The position numbers and the translations under genes were made by a program. This document shows, piece by piece, positions 31,863-40,300 of a stretch of 64,000 bases of DNA. Source of the DNA: Novosphingobium sp. JCM 18896 (GTDB taxonomy: Bacteria; Pseudomonadota; Alphaproteobacteria; Sphingomonadales; Sphingomonadaceae); contig NZ_JAPCZF010000005.1 of NCBI RefSeq assembly GCF_025938095.1, forward strand, positions 434,001 to 498,000. The letters are read 5' to 3'. The notes under the pieces are model-generated. The model was given only the letters and a program-made list of their open reading frames with translations, searched no databases and was not told the DNA's origin. Numbering within the stretch: the first letter of the stretch is position 1; each line of letters starts with the position of its first letter.

Positions 31863-32612
31863 TCAGGCGAAGGTTTCGACCAGGCCCGGACGGACGTCTC
31901 CGGTCAGCCGGCGATAGATCGCGACGAAATAGGCCGACAGGAAGATTGTCGACAGCAGGCCCATTGCCAGAGTGAATACCCCCGACACCAGCGGATTGGC
32001 CTGGGTGATCGCGATCATCTGCATCGGCCCCCCGGCGATGCCCCACAGCACGAGGCTGGGTATTGCCATCACCAGCAGGAGGACGAGCAGCGTGGCAAAA
32101 ATTTTCCAACGCGCGCCTTTGGACAGGCGCCGGCTTTCCTGCAGGGCGGCCCAAGGGCCCAGTTTTTGATCGACCATCGCCGGGATTGCGGCGGACCAGA
32201 TCGTCACGACGATCAGCCCAGGTACGACCAGCAGTATCGAGCCGACGATGAAGGCCAGATACCAGATCAGATAGAGCACGATGAATTTGCCGACATTCGC
32301 GATCGAGATCGCGATCAGGTCGTTGAACGATACCGCGCCGCGCCGTTGCAGCATCGAGCCGACAAGGGCCGTCGTATTCCACCCCGCGATCACGATGCCG
32401 AGCAGCATGGCCAGCCAGTAGTAGGGCGAGGAGAACAAGGCGAGCTGATTGCCGGGCTGGGCCTGGGTGGTCAGCGCTTGGCGGCTGACGATCTGGCCGG
32501 CCAAGGTCGAGAGGACCATCGCGGGCAAGGCGTAGGCCAAGTGAAAGCCGAATCTGTCGCGGATGTTCTCGATCGTGTCGCCGATCACTCCGCCTATGCT
32601 GAACTCCTTCAT
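31863..32612 (-). CDS. Multi-pass membrane protein with GDPD-membrane-domain-like repeats
   Basis: A 249-residue protein with about six hydrophobic helices. The central part (VPGLIVVTIWSAAIPAMVDQ, then GPWAALQESRRLSKGARWKIF) follows the pattern of the membrane domain found in some glycerophosphodiester phosphodiesterases and in DUF975/YciC-type proteins. No catalytic domain is attached. The ATG at 32612 follows AGGGGGTACG; a longer frame to 32756 has no ribosome site. It stands alone, converging on sdhA. Function unknown, presumably in the cytoplasmic membrane. Confidence 0.8.
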   Translation of the reverse strand: MKEFSIGGVIGDTIENIRDRFGFHLAYALPAMVLSTLAGQIVSRQALTTQAQPGNQLALFSSPYYWLAMLLGIVIAGWNTTALVGSMLQRRGAVSFNDLIAISIANVGKFIVLYLIWYLAFIVGSILLVVPGLIVVTIWSAAIPAMVDQKLGPWAALQESRRLSKGARWKIFATLLVLLLVMAIPSLVLWGIAGGPMQMIAITQANPLVSGVFTLAMGLLSTIFLSAYFVAIYRRLTGDVRPGLVETFA

Positions 32613-32784
32613 CGTACCCCCTGGTTTCGACCGTTCCCCACGGCCCGAGCGCGGCGGATGTTTAGAGCGATCGGTGGCCATTGCCACGCCAGCTTGGTCC
32701 ACATCCGTTGCATCCGTCGCGTGACCCAAGCCGCGACGGAATCTGCCGATCGGCAAAGCAAAACTTGGTTAACGAGACTTGCGG

Positions 32785-32790
32785 TATAAG
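32785..32790 (+). promoter_or_regulatory. -10-like element upstream of the subtilase gene
   Basis: TATAAG matches five of six -10 positions. The nearest -35-like sequence, TTGGTT (32765-32770), is only 14 bases away, so the promoter is uncertain or uses an activator. The rest of the 240-base gap holds a GTGGC-CATT-GCCAC palindrome (32674-32687) and a GCCGGC pair in the expected leader. Confidence 0.3.
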
Positions 32791-32852
32791 CGGAGCGCCG
32801 GCAGTCTCGCCGGCAGGGATTGCTCGCGGCGTGGGCCGCGCGGGTGGGTTGA

Positions 32853-33653
32853 TTGCGTCATTTGCTGGGTTTGCTCGGCCTGTTGGCGGGTGCGAGCATC
32901 GTCTCTCCTGCGGCCATCGGTCAGGACCACGCGGCGATCGCAAGCGTGTCGGTCCCGGTCGTCCAGCCGCTCCCCGGTCGCGTTCGTGTCGCGGTGATCG
33001 ACAGCGGCATCGCCCGAACCCCTGAACTGCAGGCGCTCGTCACCAGCGAATTCGACATGGCGGCCGAGCCGGCGCGCCCGGCGTTCCGTCCGCGCGACAA
33101 TCACGGGACCATGGTTGCGACGATCCTCGCGCGTGAGGCCAAGCGCCCGGTCGAGATCATCTCGCTGCGCATCGACGATCCCGCGGGCTGCCCCGTCGGC
33201 TTCAATCCGCCCTGCCAGGGCAGCGCCGCGCCGGTCGCCGGCGCGATCCGCAAGGCGATGGATCTCGGCGTTTCGGCGATCAACATCTCGCTGGCGATGA
33301 AGGACGATCCGCTGATCGTCGAGGCGGTGCGCGCAGCCGCCGCGCGTGGCATTCTCGTGATCCTCGCCGCGGGCAACGACGGGCACGATCGCCCAAGCAA
33401 CCTCGGCGCGGCGCGCGCGGCCTATCCGGGCGCGGTGCTGGTCGGCGCGCTCGATGCCCAGGGGCAGCCGTGGAAGGGCACCAACCGGCCCGAGGCCGAC
33501 ACCACCGGCTATCGCTACGTCTGGCAGCGCGGTGTCGGCGTGCCGACCGCGCTGGCCGATGGTTCGGGCGCCATGGCGACCGGCACCTCCTTCGCCGCGC
33601 CGATCGAGACCGCGCACCTGCTCGACATGCGCGTCGCGCAACCGGGCGCCTGA
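32853..33653 (+). CDS. Compact S8 (subtilisin-like) serine protease
   Basis: A 266-residue exported protease. A leucine-rich signal peptide covers residues 1 to about 24 (MRHLLGLLGLLAG). The catalytic triad is visible as D50 (VAVIDSGI), H84 (DNHGTMVATI) and S246 (GTSFAAP), with the oxyanion asparagine N175 (LAAGNDGHD). The start is a TTG directly after an in-frame stop, so it cannot be longer. The protein is short for the family, lacking a pro-domain and C-terminal extension, and ends soon after the serine, so part of the usual core is missing. It may be periplasmic. No partner gene is adjacent. Confidence 0.85.
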   Translation: MRHLLGLLGLLAGASIVSPAAIGQDHAAIASVSVPVVQPLPGRVRVAVIDSGIARTPELQALVTSEFDMAAEPARPAFRPRDNHGTMVATILAREAKRPVEIISLRIDDPAGCPVGFNPPCQGSAAPVAGAIRKAMDLGVSAINISLAMKDDPLIVEAVRAAAARGILVILAAGNDGHDRPSNLGAARAAYPGAVLVGALDAQGQPWKGTNRPEADTTGYRYVWQRGVGVPTALADGSGAMATGTSFAAPIETAHLLDMRVAQPGA

Positions 33654-33814
33654 TCGTTCCAGCCTTCGCGCTTCACCGGGTCATCTTGCCGGGATAGCCT
33701 TGGTGTGCAGCAGGGCTTGCGGCATAAAATATGACCGATCCGTACTATTAATGGATGACCCGCGAGTCCGCCCGTTGTAGCGAAGCAAACAACAATGATG
33801 CGGGAGGAGAGGCG

Positions 33815-35914
33815 ATGCATCCGAAATATCCCAAGGTTTTCTCGCCGATCCGGCTCGGCCCCGTCGAAATCCCGACGCGCTATTTCTTCGCCCCGCACGG
33901 TTCGGCGCTGAGCGCCGGTTCCAAGCCGCTCGACGATCTGGTCGCCTATAGTGCCGAGCGCGTGCGTGGTGGCGGCTGCGGGCTGGTCGTGGTGGCGCTG
34001 GCGATCCACGAGCGCGGACGCACGCGCCAGCCGTCGCCGCATCCGCCCGAGAACGTCGCCGCCTTCCGCGTCATGGCCGATGCGATCCACGCGGCCGGCG
34101 GCAAGATCTTCGGCGAGACGCTCTACCACTGGATCGGCGCGGGGCAATGGCAGGCGCTGAGCCCGCCGGCACCGTCGCTCGCGCCCTCGGTGCGGCAGTT
34201 CGGGCTCAACGGCCGCGCTGCCTCGACGCGGGCGATGAGCAGGGAGGAGATCGCGGGAATGATCGCCGCGATCCGTCAGACGGCCAAGCACATGGCCGAG
34301 GCGGGTTTCGACGGCATCATGCTCCACGCCAGCCACGCCGCCTTGGTCGAGCAGTTCCTCTCGCCCTATTTCAACCAGCGCACCGACGAATATGGCGGAA
34401 GCCTCGAGAACCGCATGCGCTTCGTCGTGGAGGCGCTGCAGGCGGCGCGCGACGGTGCGAACGAAGTCGCCGGCAGCGCTTTCGCCGTGGGCATGCGCTT
34501 CAATTGCGACGAGCAGATCGAGGGCGGCTACGGCACCGATACGGCATTCGAAGTGGTGCAGCATCTCTGCGAACGTGGCCTGCTCGATTACATCGATCTC
34601 GACGTCGGGCTCGAACCGCAGCAGTTCCACCACGGCATGCCCACGGGTTTCGAGCGCAAGCAATACTACCGGCCCTTCGTCGAGCAGGTGCGCAAGGCGG
34701 CGGGCGCGGTCCCCGTGCTGTCGGTGCTCGGCAACCTGACCGATATGGCCGATGCCGAAGCCGCGCTCGCCGACGGGGTCTGCGATGTGGTCGGCTCGGC
34801 GCGCCAGCTGATTGCCGAACCGCGTTTTGTCCAGAACGCGCGCGACGGGCTCGAGCATCTGAGCCGCACCTGCATCGCCTGCAACTGGTGCACCGCCGCG
34901 GGCGGCGACGGCGCGCAGGGCTGCGCGATCAATCCCGCGAGCTACCGCGATCGCGTGTGGAACGACGACAGCTTCACGCCGGCGGCGGAGAGCCGCAAGG
35001 TCGTGGTCGTCGGCGGCGGGCCGGGCGGGATGGAGGCGGCGCGAGTGGCGGCGCTGCACGGGCACGCGGTCACCCTGATCGAGAAGAACGCGCAACTGGG
35101 CGGCGCGCTGTCGCTGTGGGCCGGCTTGCCGGGACGCGAGCACTACCGCTCTGCGATCGACTGGTGGGCACGCGAAATGGCGCGGCTCGGGGTGGACGTA
35201 CGAGCTGGAATCGAAGCCACGGCCGACGGCGTCCTGGCCGAGGCGCCCGATGCGGTGATCGTCGCCACCGGCGCGCGCTACAGCCCCGGCGGGCGCAGCA
35301 TCAATTTCGACGCCGACCTGCCCGGTTGGGACCTGCCTTTCGTCCATCGCCCCGAAGCGATCCTGGCGGGCGGCGTGCGGCCGAGCGGCAAGGTCTTCGT
35401 GATCGATGCCGAGGGCTATCACACGGGCCCGGGTCTCGCCGAGATCCTCGCGGGCGAGGGCGCCGAGGTGCAGTTCGTCACCGCGACCTATTCGCCGGTC
35501 TCGGGGCGCAACACCGACAACTGGGAAGAGCGCTACATCGTCGCGCGGATGAAGCGTGCCGGCGTGCGCCTGCGCCCGAGCACCTGGGTACGGCGGATCG
35601 AACCGGGCGCGGTCGTGCTCTACGACGTTCACACCGGCGAGGAGCGGCGCGAGGCGGCTGACGCGGTGATCCTGTCGACCGCGCGCGAGCCGATCGACGA
35701 CATCGCCCGCGCACTCGAAGGCAAGGTGGCGCAGCTCTTCACGATCGGCGACGCGCTCGCCGCGCGCATGCTCGCGGCGGCGCCCTACGAAGGCCAGAAG
35801 TTCGCCCGCCTGATCGGCGAACCCGATGCGCCGGCGACGATCGGCGAAGCCTGGTTCGCGCCCGATCCGCTCGAAACGGCGATGCTGCCGGCCGACCTTC
35901 CACGGCGGCATTGA
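33815..35914 (+). CDS. Old-Yellow-Enzyme/FAD fusion oxidoreductase (2,4-dienoyl-CoA reductase-like)
   Basis: A 699-residue three-domain flavoprotein. Residues 1 to about 340 form an FMN TIM barrel of the Old Yellow Enzyme type (FSPIRLGPVEI, then QFLSPYFNQRTDEYGGSLENRMRF read in parts). A 4Fe-4S site follows (CIACNWC, then GC; spacing C-x2-C-x2-C-x10-C). Residues from about 390 form an FAD/NAD domain with VVVVGGGPGGMEAA. FadH, trimethylamine dehydrogenase and 2-enoate reductases have this layout. It would reduce an activated C=C bond or demethylate an amine; the choice is open. The ATG at 33815 follows GGGAGGAGAGG. Confidence 0.9.
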   Translation: MHPKYPKVFSPIRLGPVEIPTRYFFAPHGSALSAGSKPLDDLVAYSAERVRGGGCGLVVVALAIHERGRTRQPSPHPPENVAAFRVMADAIHAAGGKIFGETLYHWIGAGQWQALSPPAPSLAPSVRQFGLNGRAASTRAMSREEIAGMIAAIRQTAKHMAEAGFDGIMLHASHAALVEQFLSPYFNQRTDEYGGSLENRMRFVVEALQAARDGANEVAGSAFAVGMRFNCDEQIEGGYGTDTAFEVVQHLCERGLLDYIDLDVGLEPQQFHHGMPTGFERKQYYRPFVEQVRKAAGAVPVLSVLGNLTDMADAEAALADGVCDVVGSARQLIAEPRFVQNARDGLEHLSRTCIACNWCTAAGGDGAQGCAINPASYRDRVWNDDSFTPAAESRKVVVVGGGPGGMEAARVAALHGHAVTLIEKNAQLGGALSLWAGLPGREHYRSAIDWWAREMARLGVDVRAGIEATADGVLAEAPDAVIVATGARYSPGGRSINFDADLPGWDLPFVHRPEAILAGGVRPSGKVFVIDAEGYHTGPGLAEILAGEGAEVQFVTATYSPVSGRNTDNWEERYIVARMKRAGVRLRPSTWVRRIEPGAVVLYDVHTGEERREAADAVILSTAREPIDDIARALEGKVAQLFTIGDALAARMLAAAPYEGQKFARLIGEPDAPATIGEAWFAPDPLETAMLPADLPRRH

Positions 35915-35979
35915 CCTTCGTTCAGCCGCGAGCAAGTCTCGCCGGGTGATCTTGACCGGACGTTGGGGAAGGGGCCGTC

Positions 35980-37404
35980 ATGACCGAAACCGTGCGCAAG
36001 GAACGCTCGCCGGGGATCAAGCTGCTGCTCGCCAGCCTGATCGGGCTGGCGCTCGTGATCCCGCTGATGATGGTCTATGCGCTGGTCTGGGACCGGCAGA
36101 GCCAGTCCGAAACCGCGCAGAATTCAATCAATGCCGGTTGGGGCGGGCCGCAGGTGCTGGCCGGGCCGGTGGTCGTCGTGCCTTTCCGCACGACCGAGAC
36201 GCAGAACGAAACCGGCTCCGACGGCAAGACCACGACGCGCACGGTCGAGGTCGAGAAGCTGCTCTACATCTCGCCCGTGCAGAACGACGTGACCACCGCG
36301 ATCAAGCCCGAGGAGCGGCGCAAGTCGATTTACCGTTCGGTGCTCTACGAAGCCCAGGTCAAGGGCAAGGCGAGCTTCGCGCTGCCCGCCGACCTGCCGC
36401 GCTTCGGGGTGACCGCCGACAAGCTGATCTGGGACCGCGCCGAACTGCGCCTGGGTGCTTCGGATGCGCGCGGGCTCACCACCGGCGGCACGCTCATGGC
36501 CAATGGCCAGGCGCTCGCGGTGCAGCCGGGCAAGGGACCGGGCGCGACGGGCGGACAGGGATTCTTCGCCTTCGTCCCGTGGACGGGTGCGGGTACGCTC
36601 GCGGTCGACTATGCCTTCGGGCTGCGCGGCAGCCGCTCGCTGAGCCTGGTGCCGCGCGGCGGCCAGACCAAGTGGGACGTGACCTCGCCCTGGGCCAGCC
36701 CGAGCTTCGGCGGTGCCTTCCTGCCCGAGAAGCCGCAGATCTCGGACAAGGGCTTCAAGGCCAGCTACACGGTCGACAAGCTCGCGCTCGGCCAGGCGCC
36801 GGTCGCGACCGACGATCAGGGACCGCCGGTCATCGACACCGGTGCGCCCGACGGACCGTCGAGCCGGATCGGCATCACCGTCGACGGCGTCAGCACGAGC
36901 TCGGGCCAGGCCCTGGCCGTCACGGTCGGACTGATCGAGCCGGTGAACCTCTATTCGAAGGTCGATCGCTCGGTGAAGTACGGCTTCCTGTTCATCGGCT
37001 TCACCTTCCTCGCCTTCCTGCTGTTCGACGTCGTCGGCGGCGCGCGCGTGGCCGCGGCGGAGTACCTGCTGACCGGTGCCGGGCTCGTGCTGTTCTTCGT
37101 GATGCTGCTGGCCTTCGCCGAGGTGATCGGCTTCACCGCCGCCTATCTGCTCGCCTCGGCGGCGATCATCGGCCTGCTCAGCGCTTACAGCGCGGCCGTG
37201 CTCAAAAGCTGGCGGCGCGGACGCTTCATCGGCGCGCTGCTGGTCGGGCTCTATGCCCTGCTGTTCGTGCTGCTCAACCTCGAGGCCTGGTCGCTGGTGA
37301 TCGGCTCGGTGTTGCTGTTCGCTGCGTTGGCCGGGGTGATGTACGCGACGCGCAAGGTGGACTGGAGCGCGGTCGGCCGCGCTCCGGGCTCAGCGCCAGC
37401 GTAG
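35980..37404 (+). CDS. creD: CreD-like inner-membrane protein
   Basis: A 474-residue protein of the CreD family (cell-envelope integrity, linked to beta-lactam and colicin tolerance where studied). It has one N-terminal helix, a large periplasmic beta-rich domain (residues 45-320) and a C-terminal block of five or six helices beginning VKYGFLFIGFTFLAFLLFD, the best-conserved CreD segment, followed by AYLLASAAIIGLLSAYS. There is no CreBC two-component pair nearby. The 3' end overlaps the converging oxidase gene by 15 bases. Confidence 0.9.
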   Translation: MTETVRKERSPGIKLLLASLIGLALVIPLMMVYALVWDRQSQSETAQNSINAGWGGPQVLAGPVVVVPFRTTETQNETGSDGKTTTRTVEVEKLLYISPVQNDVTTAIKPEERRKSIYRSVLYEAQVKGKASFALPADLPRFGVTADKLIWDRAELRLGASDARGLTTGGTLMANGQALAVQPGKGPGATGGQGFFAFVPWTGAGTLAVDYAFGLRGSRSLSLVPRGGQTKWDVTSPWASPSFGGAFLPEKPQISDKGFKASYTVDKLALGQAPVATDDQGPPVIDTGAPDGPSSRIGITVDGVSTSSGQALAVTVGLIEPVNLYSKVDRSVKYGFLFIGFTFLAFLLFDVVGGARVAAAEYLLTGAGLVLFFVMLLAFAEVIGFTAAYLLASAAIIGLLSAYSAAVLKSWRRGRFIGALLVGLYALLFVLLNLEAWSLVIGSVLLFAALAGVMYATRKVDWSAVGRAPGSAPA

Positions 37405-38538
37405 CCGGTCGCGGTTGAGTTCGGCGACGCTCTTGACCCCCATCAGCTTCATGCCGCGCTCGATCTCGTCCTTGAGCAGGCCGATCGCGCGCTCGACGCC
37501 GGGCTGGCCGGCGGCGGCGAGGGCATAGAGGTAGAGGCGACCGCCCGAGGCGCAGTCGGCGCCCGCGGCCAGCGCCTTGAGTGCGTGGGTGCCGCGACGC
37601 ACGCCGCCGTCGCAGATCACCTCGATCTGCCCGCCGACCGCGTCGACGATCTCGCGGACCTGATCGAACGGTGCGCGGCTGCCGTCGAGCTGGCGGCCGC
37701 CGTGGTTCGAGATCATGATCGCATCGGCGCCCATCGCCACCGCGCGCCTGGCGTCGGCGACCGACATCACACCCTTGAGCGCGAACTTGCCGCCCCAGTC
37801 CTCGCGCAGCTGCTCGGCCATCTTCCAGTCCATCGACGGGTCGAGCATCGTGTTGAAATAGCCGGCGATCGACACGGCCTCGCCGCTACCCTCCTTCACA
37901 TGGGTGTCGAGGTTGGGCAGCGCGAACTTCTCGCGGAACACGTAGTCGAGCGCCCAGCGCGGCTTGATCGCATAGGACAGCGCCGACGAGGGGGTGAACT
38001 TCGGCGGCGAGGTGAAGCCCGAGCGCGCGCAGCGCTCGCGCTTGCCCGAGACGATCGTGTCGACCGTCAGCGCGATCGCATCGAACTTCGCGGCCTGGCA
38101 GCGCTCGATCATCGAGCGGTTCAGCCCGCGGTCCTTGTGGTAGTAGAACTGGAACATCTTCGGCGTCGAAACGAGCGCGCCGATCTCTTCGATCGACACC
38201 GTCGCGAGGCTCGAAATGCCGAACCACAGGCCGAACTTCTCGGCCGCCTTGGCCACGGCGCGTTCGCCCTGCCAGTGGAACACGCGCTGCAGCGCGGTCG
38301 GCGAAAGGATCAGCGGTAGCGCGCTCCTGCGACCGAGGATCTCGACCGAGGTGTCGATCTCGTGCACCCCCGCGAGCACGTCGGGGACGAGGTCGCAGTC
38401 GGCATAGGCCGCGGTGTTGCGCCCCTTGGTCAGTTCGTCGTCGGCGGCGCCGTCGATGTAGTCGAACACCGGCCAGGGCAGGCGCTGCTTCGCGAGAAGC
38501 CGGAAATCGTCGATGTTGTGGCAGTCGGTTAGGCGCAT
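37390..38538 (-). CDS. FMN-dependent alpha-hydroxy-acid oxidase/dehydrogenase (LldD-like)
   Basis: A 382-residue TIM-barrel flavoenzyme that oxidises an L-2-hydroxy acid such as L-lactate. Motifs are DYIDGAADDE near the N-terminus, SPTALQRVFHWQGE, the substrate and base region SNHGGRQLDGS with the catalytic histidine, and DGGVRRGTHALKALAAGAD for FMN phosphate. The length is right for LldD, glycolate oxidase or mandelate dehydrogenase. The ATG at 38538 has no ribosome site; it overlaps the end of a perfect inverted repeat. The exact substrate is uncertain. Confidence 0.9.
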   Translation of the reverse strand: MRLTDCHNIDDFRLLAKQRLPWPVFDYIDGAADDELTKGRNTAAYADCDLVPDVLAGVHEIDTSVEILGRRSALPLILSPTALQRVFHWQGERAVAKAAEKFGLWFGISSLATVSIEEIGALVSTPKMFQFYYHKDRGLNRSMIERCQAAKFDAIALTVDTIVSGKRERCARSGFTSPPKFTPSSALSYAIKPRWALDYVFREKFALPNLDTHVKEGSGEAVSIAGYFNTMLDPSMDWKMAEQLREDWGGKFALKGVMSVADARRAVAMGADAIMISNHGGRQLDGSRAPFDQVREIVDAVGGQIEVICDGGVRRGTHALKALAAGADCASGGRLYLYALAAAGQPGVERAIGLLKDEIERGMKLMGVKSVAELNRDRLRWR

Positions 38539-38563
38539 GAGCGCTCGCTAGCGCAAGCGCTCA
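38538..38563. promoter_or_regulatory. 26-bp inverted repeat at the hydroxy-acid oxidase start codon
   Basis: TGAGCGCT and AGCGCTCA are perfect 8-base arms around 10 bases. On the minus strand the last A of the repeat is the first base of the ATG. It could be a repressor site for the oxidase gene or an RNA hairpin that hides the start codon. No ribosome-binding sequence is visible. Confidence 0.5.
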
Positions 38564-38596
38564 AAAGCAACAATCCTCACCGAAGAGACAGGGGGC

Positions 38597-39262
38597 TCAG
38601 TCGGCGCGCTGGACCATCGGCCGCGAGACATAGCGCACCGCGCGGGTATCGCTGCGGCTGCTGCCGCTACTGCTGTTGGTCGGTTCGGCGTCGGCCGGCC
38701 GCGCGCGCGGCGGTTCCCTGCCGGCTTCGAGCGCGGCCATGCGTTCGTTGAACACGTCGAGCGTGGCCGAGCGCGCCGGATAGCGGCAGCCCTTGCCCTG
38801 GCCGATGCCCTTGAGGAACGAGCGCCGCGCGACGCCCGAGAGGATCGCCGCCTGCAATGCGCGGTCGCGGCTGTTGGCGCCCGAGACCTCGCGGATCAGG
38901 CCGCGGAAGGGGATGAACGAGCCGACCACCGACTGCGCGACGCGGCCCGGCGTGGTGCGCTTGCCCTCGGTCTGCGGCATGTCGACGTCCTCGCCCAGCA
39001 CCGCATCGAGATCGCCGATCGCGGTCGCGAGCTGGCGGCAGGTCGACAGCCCGCTCAGCGTGTAAGGGCGCTCCTCGGCGGCGAGCAGGATCGCCGGAAT
39101 CTCGTCCTTCTTGAGGTTGAGATCGGTCGCGGGCGTGGAGACCACGTCCTTGGCGCTGACGTCACGTTGGGTGATCGGCTTTTCGGGCTCATCGGGTTCG
39201 GCGAGCGCGGGGGCGGTCGCGAGCGCCATAGCCGAAAGCGCGAGCCAGCTCATCTTACGCAT
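38597..39262 (-). CDS. Exported protein of unknown function
   Basis: A 221-residue protein with a signal peptide (MRKMSWLALSAMALATAPALA, cleaved near residue 21). I do not recognise the family. The mature part has two cysteines (STCRQL and GKGCRYP) that could form a disulphide, a region VVGSFIPFRGLIREVSGANSRDR that recurs in sphingomonad envelope proteins as far as I can recall, and a proline/serine-rich tail (PPRARPADAEP, then SSSGSSRSD). The ATG at 39262 has GGAG six bases upstream. It is followed 58 bases later by the oxidase gene on the same strand and is preceded by the YpfJ-type gene. Confidence 0.75.
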   Translation of the reverse strand: MRKMSWLALSAMALATAPALAEPDEPEKPITQRDVSAKDVVSTPATDLNLKKDEIPAILLAAEERPYTLSGLSTCRQLATAIGDLDAVLGEDVDMPQTEGKRTTPGRVAQSVVGSFIPFRGLIREVSGANSRDRALQAAILSGVARRSFLKGIGQGKGCRYPARSATLDVFNERMAALEAGREPPRARPADAEPTNSSSGSSRSDTRAVRYVSRPMVQRAD

Positions 39263-39331
39263 GCGAATCTCCAACCGCCGTGTGCCTTGCCAGGGTTCCA
39301 TCGAAGCGGCGCCGGCGCGACACGACCCGTC

Positions 39332-40204
39332 CTACCGCCTCAGATCGGCAAACGTGTCGCAGGCGTCCTCGTTCCCGCTTTCGAGTCCCTTGCGCAGCCA
39401 TTCCATGCGCTGCGCACTTGAACCGTGGGTGAAGCTCTCGGGATTCACGCGCTGGCCGGCGTTCTTCATCAAGGTGTCGTCGCCGATCGAACTGGCCGCG
39501 GTCAGGCCTTCCTCGATGTCGCCGGGCTCGATGCGGTCCTTGTTTTTCGCGGCCCAGACGCCGGCGTAGCAGTCGGCCTGAAGCTCCATGCGCACCTGCA
39601 GGGCATTGGCCTGGCCCTGGTTCTGCTCCTGCGCGCTGCGAACCTGGCGCGACAGGCCGGTCAGGGTCTGGACGTGGTGGCCGTATTCGTGCGCCATGAC
39701 ATAGGCGCGTGCGAAATCGCCGCCGGCGCCGAGCTTCTGCTCCATCTCGCGGTAGAAGTCGGTGTCGATGTAGATGCCGTTGTCGCTGGGGCAGTAGAAC
39801 GGCCCCATCGCGCTCTGCGCCGCGCCGCAGCCCGAGCGACCCATCTGCGAGTAGAACACCAGCTTGGGCTGTTGGAACGGCACGTTCGAGCGCTCGAAGA
39901 TCGGCTGCCAGGTGCGGTTGAGCGAAGCCAGCGCGTTGCAGGTTTCGCGGCTGACCGCGTCGACCGAGCAGCTTTCGCTGAGGCTCTTGGGCGCGCCCTG
40001 CGGCTGCATCGGTGCCGATTGCTCCTGCGATTGCTGGAGGCCGCCGAGCATCTGCGTGGGGTCTACGCCGAACACCACCGCCGCGATCAGCGCGATCACC
40101 AGGGTGCCGCAGCCGATCTTGCCGCCGGCCATGCCGATCGGCAGCATGCCGCCGCGCTGATCCTCGACGTTGATGTCGCGAGGATCGAAATCGTCGAGGC
40201 GCAT
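39332..40204 (-). CDS. ypfJ: YpfJ-type neutral zinc metallopeptidase
   Basis: A 290-residue membrane-anchored protein. An N-terminal cytoplasmic stretch (MRLDDFDPRDINVEDQRGG) is followed by one hydrophobic helix (CGTLVIALIAAVVFG) and a periplasmic domain. That domain carries the zinc-binding HEYGHH, then ELQADCYAG, where the glutamate is the probable third ligand, and SFTHGSSAQRMEWLRKGLE at the end. This is the standard architecture of the putative neutral zinc metallopeptidase family. The substrate is unknown. It is divergent from the 3-hydroxybutyrate dehydrogenase gene. Confidence 0.92.
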   Translation of the reverse strand: MRLDDFDPRDINVEDQRGGMLPIGMAGGKIGCGTLVIALIAAVVFGVDPTQMLGGLQQSQEQSAPMQPQGAPKSLSESCSVDAVSRETCNALASLNRTWQPIFERSNVPFQQPKLVFYSQMGRSGCGAAQSAMGPFYCPSDNGIYIDTDFYREMEQKLGAGGDFARAYVMAHEYGHHVQTLTGLSRQVRSAQEQNQGQANALQVRMELQADCYAGVWAAKNKDRIEPGDIEEGLTAASSIGDDTLMKNAGQRVNPESFTHGSSAQRMEWLRKGLESGNEDACDTFADLRR

Positions 40205-40225
40205 TGGCCTTCTTCCTCCCTTCGC

Positions 40226-40255
40226 CGCACTTGCGTCGATCATGCCGCAAGTGCG
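40226..40255. promoter_or_regulatory. 30-bp inverted repeat with 10-bp arms between ypfJ and bdhA
   Basis: CGCACTTGCG (40226-40235) and CGCAAGTGCG (40246-40255) are perfect inverted repeats with a 10-base spacer. They lie 45 bases before the dehydrogenase ATG and 21 bases before the ypfJ ATG. The symmetry and position fit an operator serving one or both divergent genes. Confidence 0.55.
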
Positions 40256-40300
40256 AATACCGCTGACGCAATCCTAGCTGACAACCCCATGGAGTCGAGC

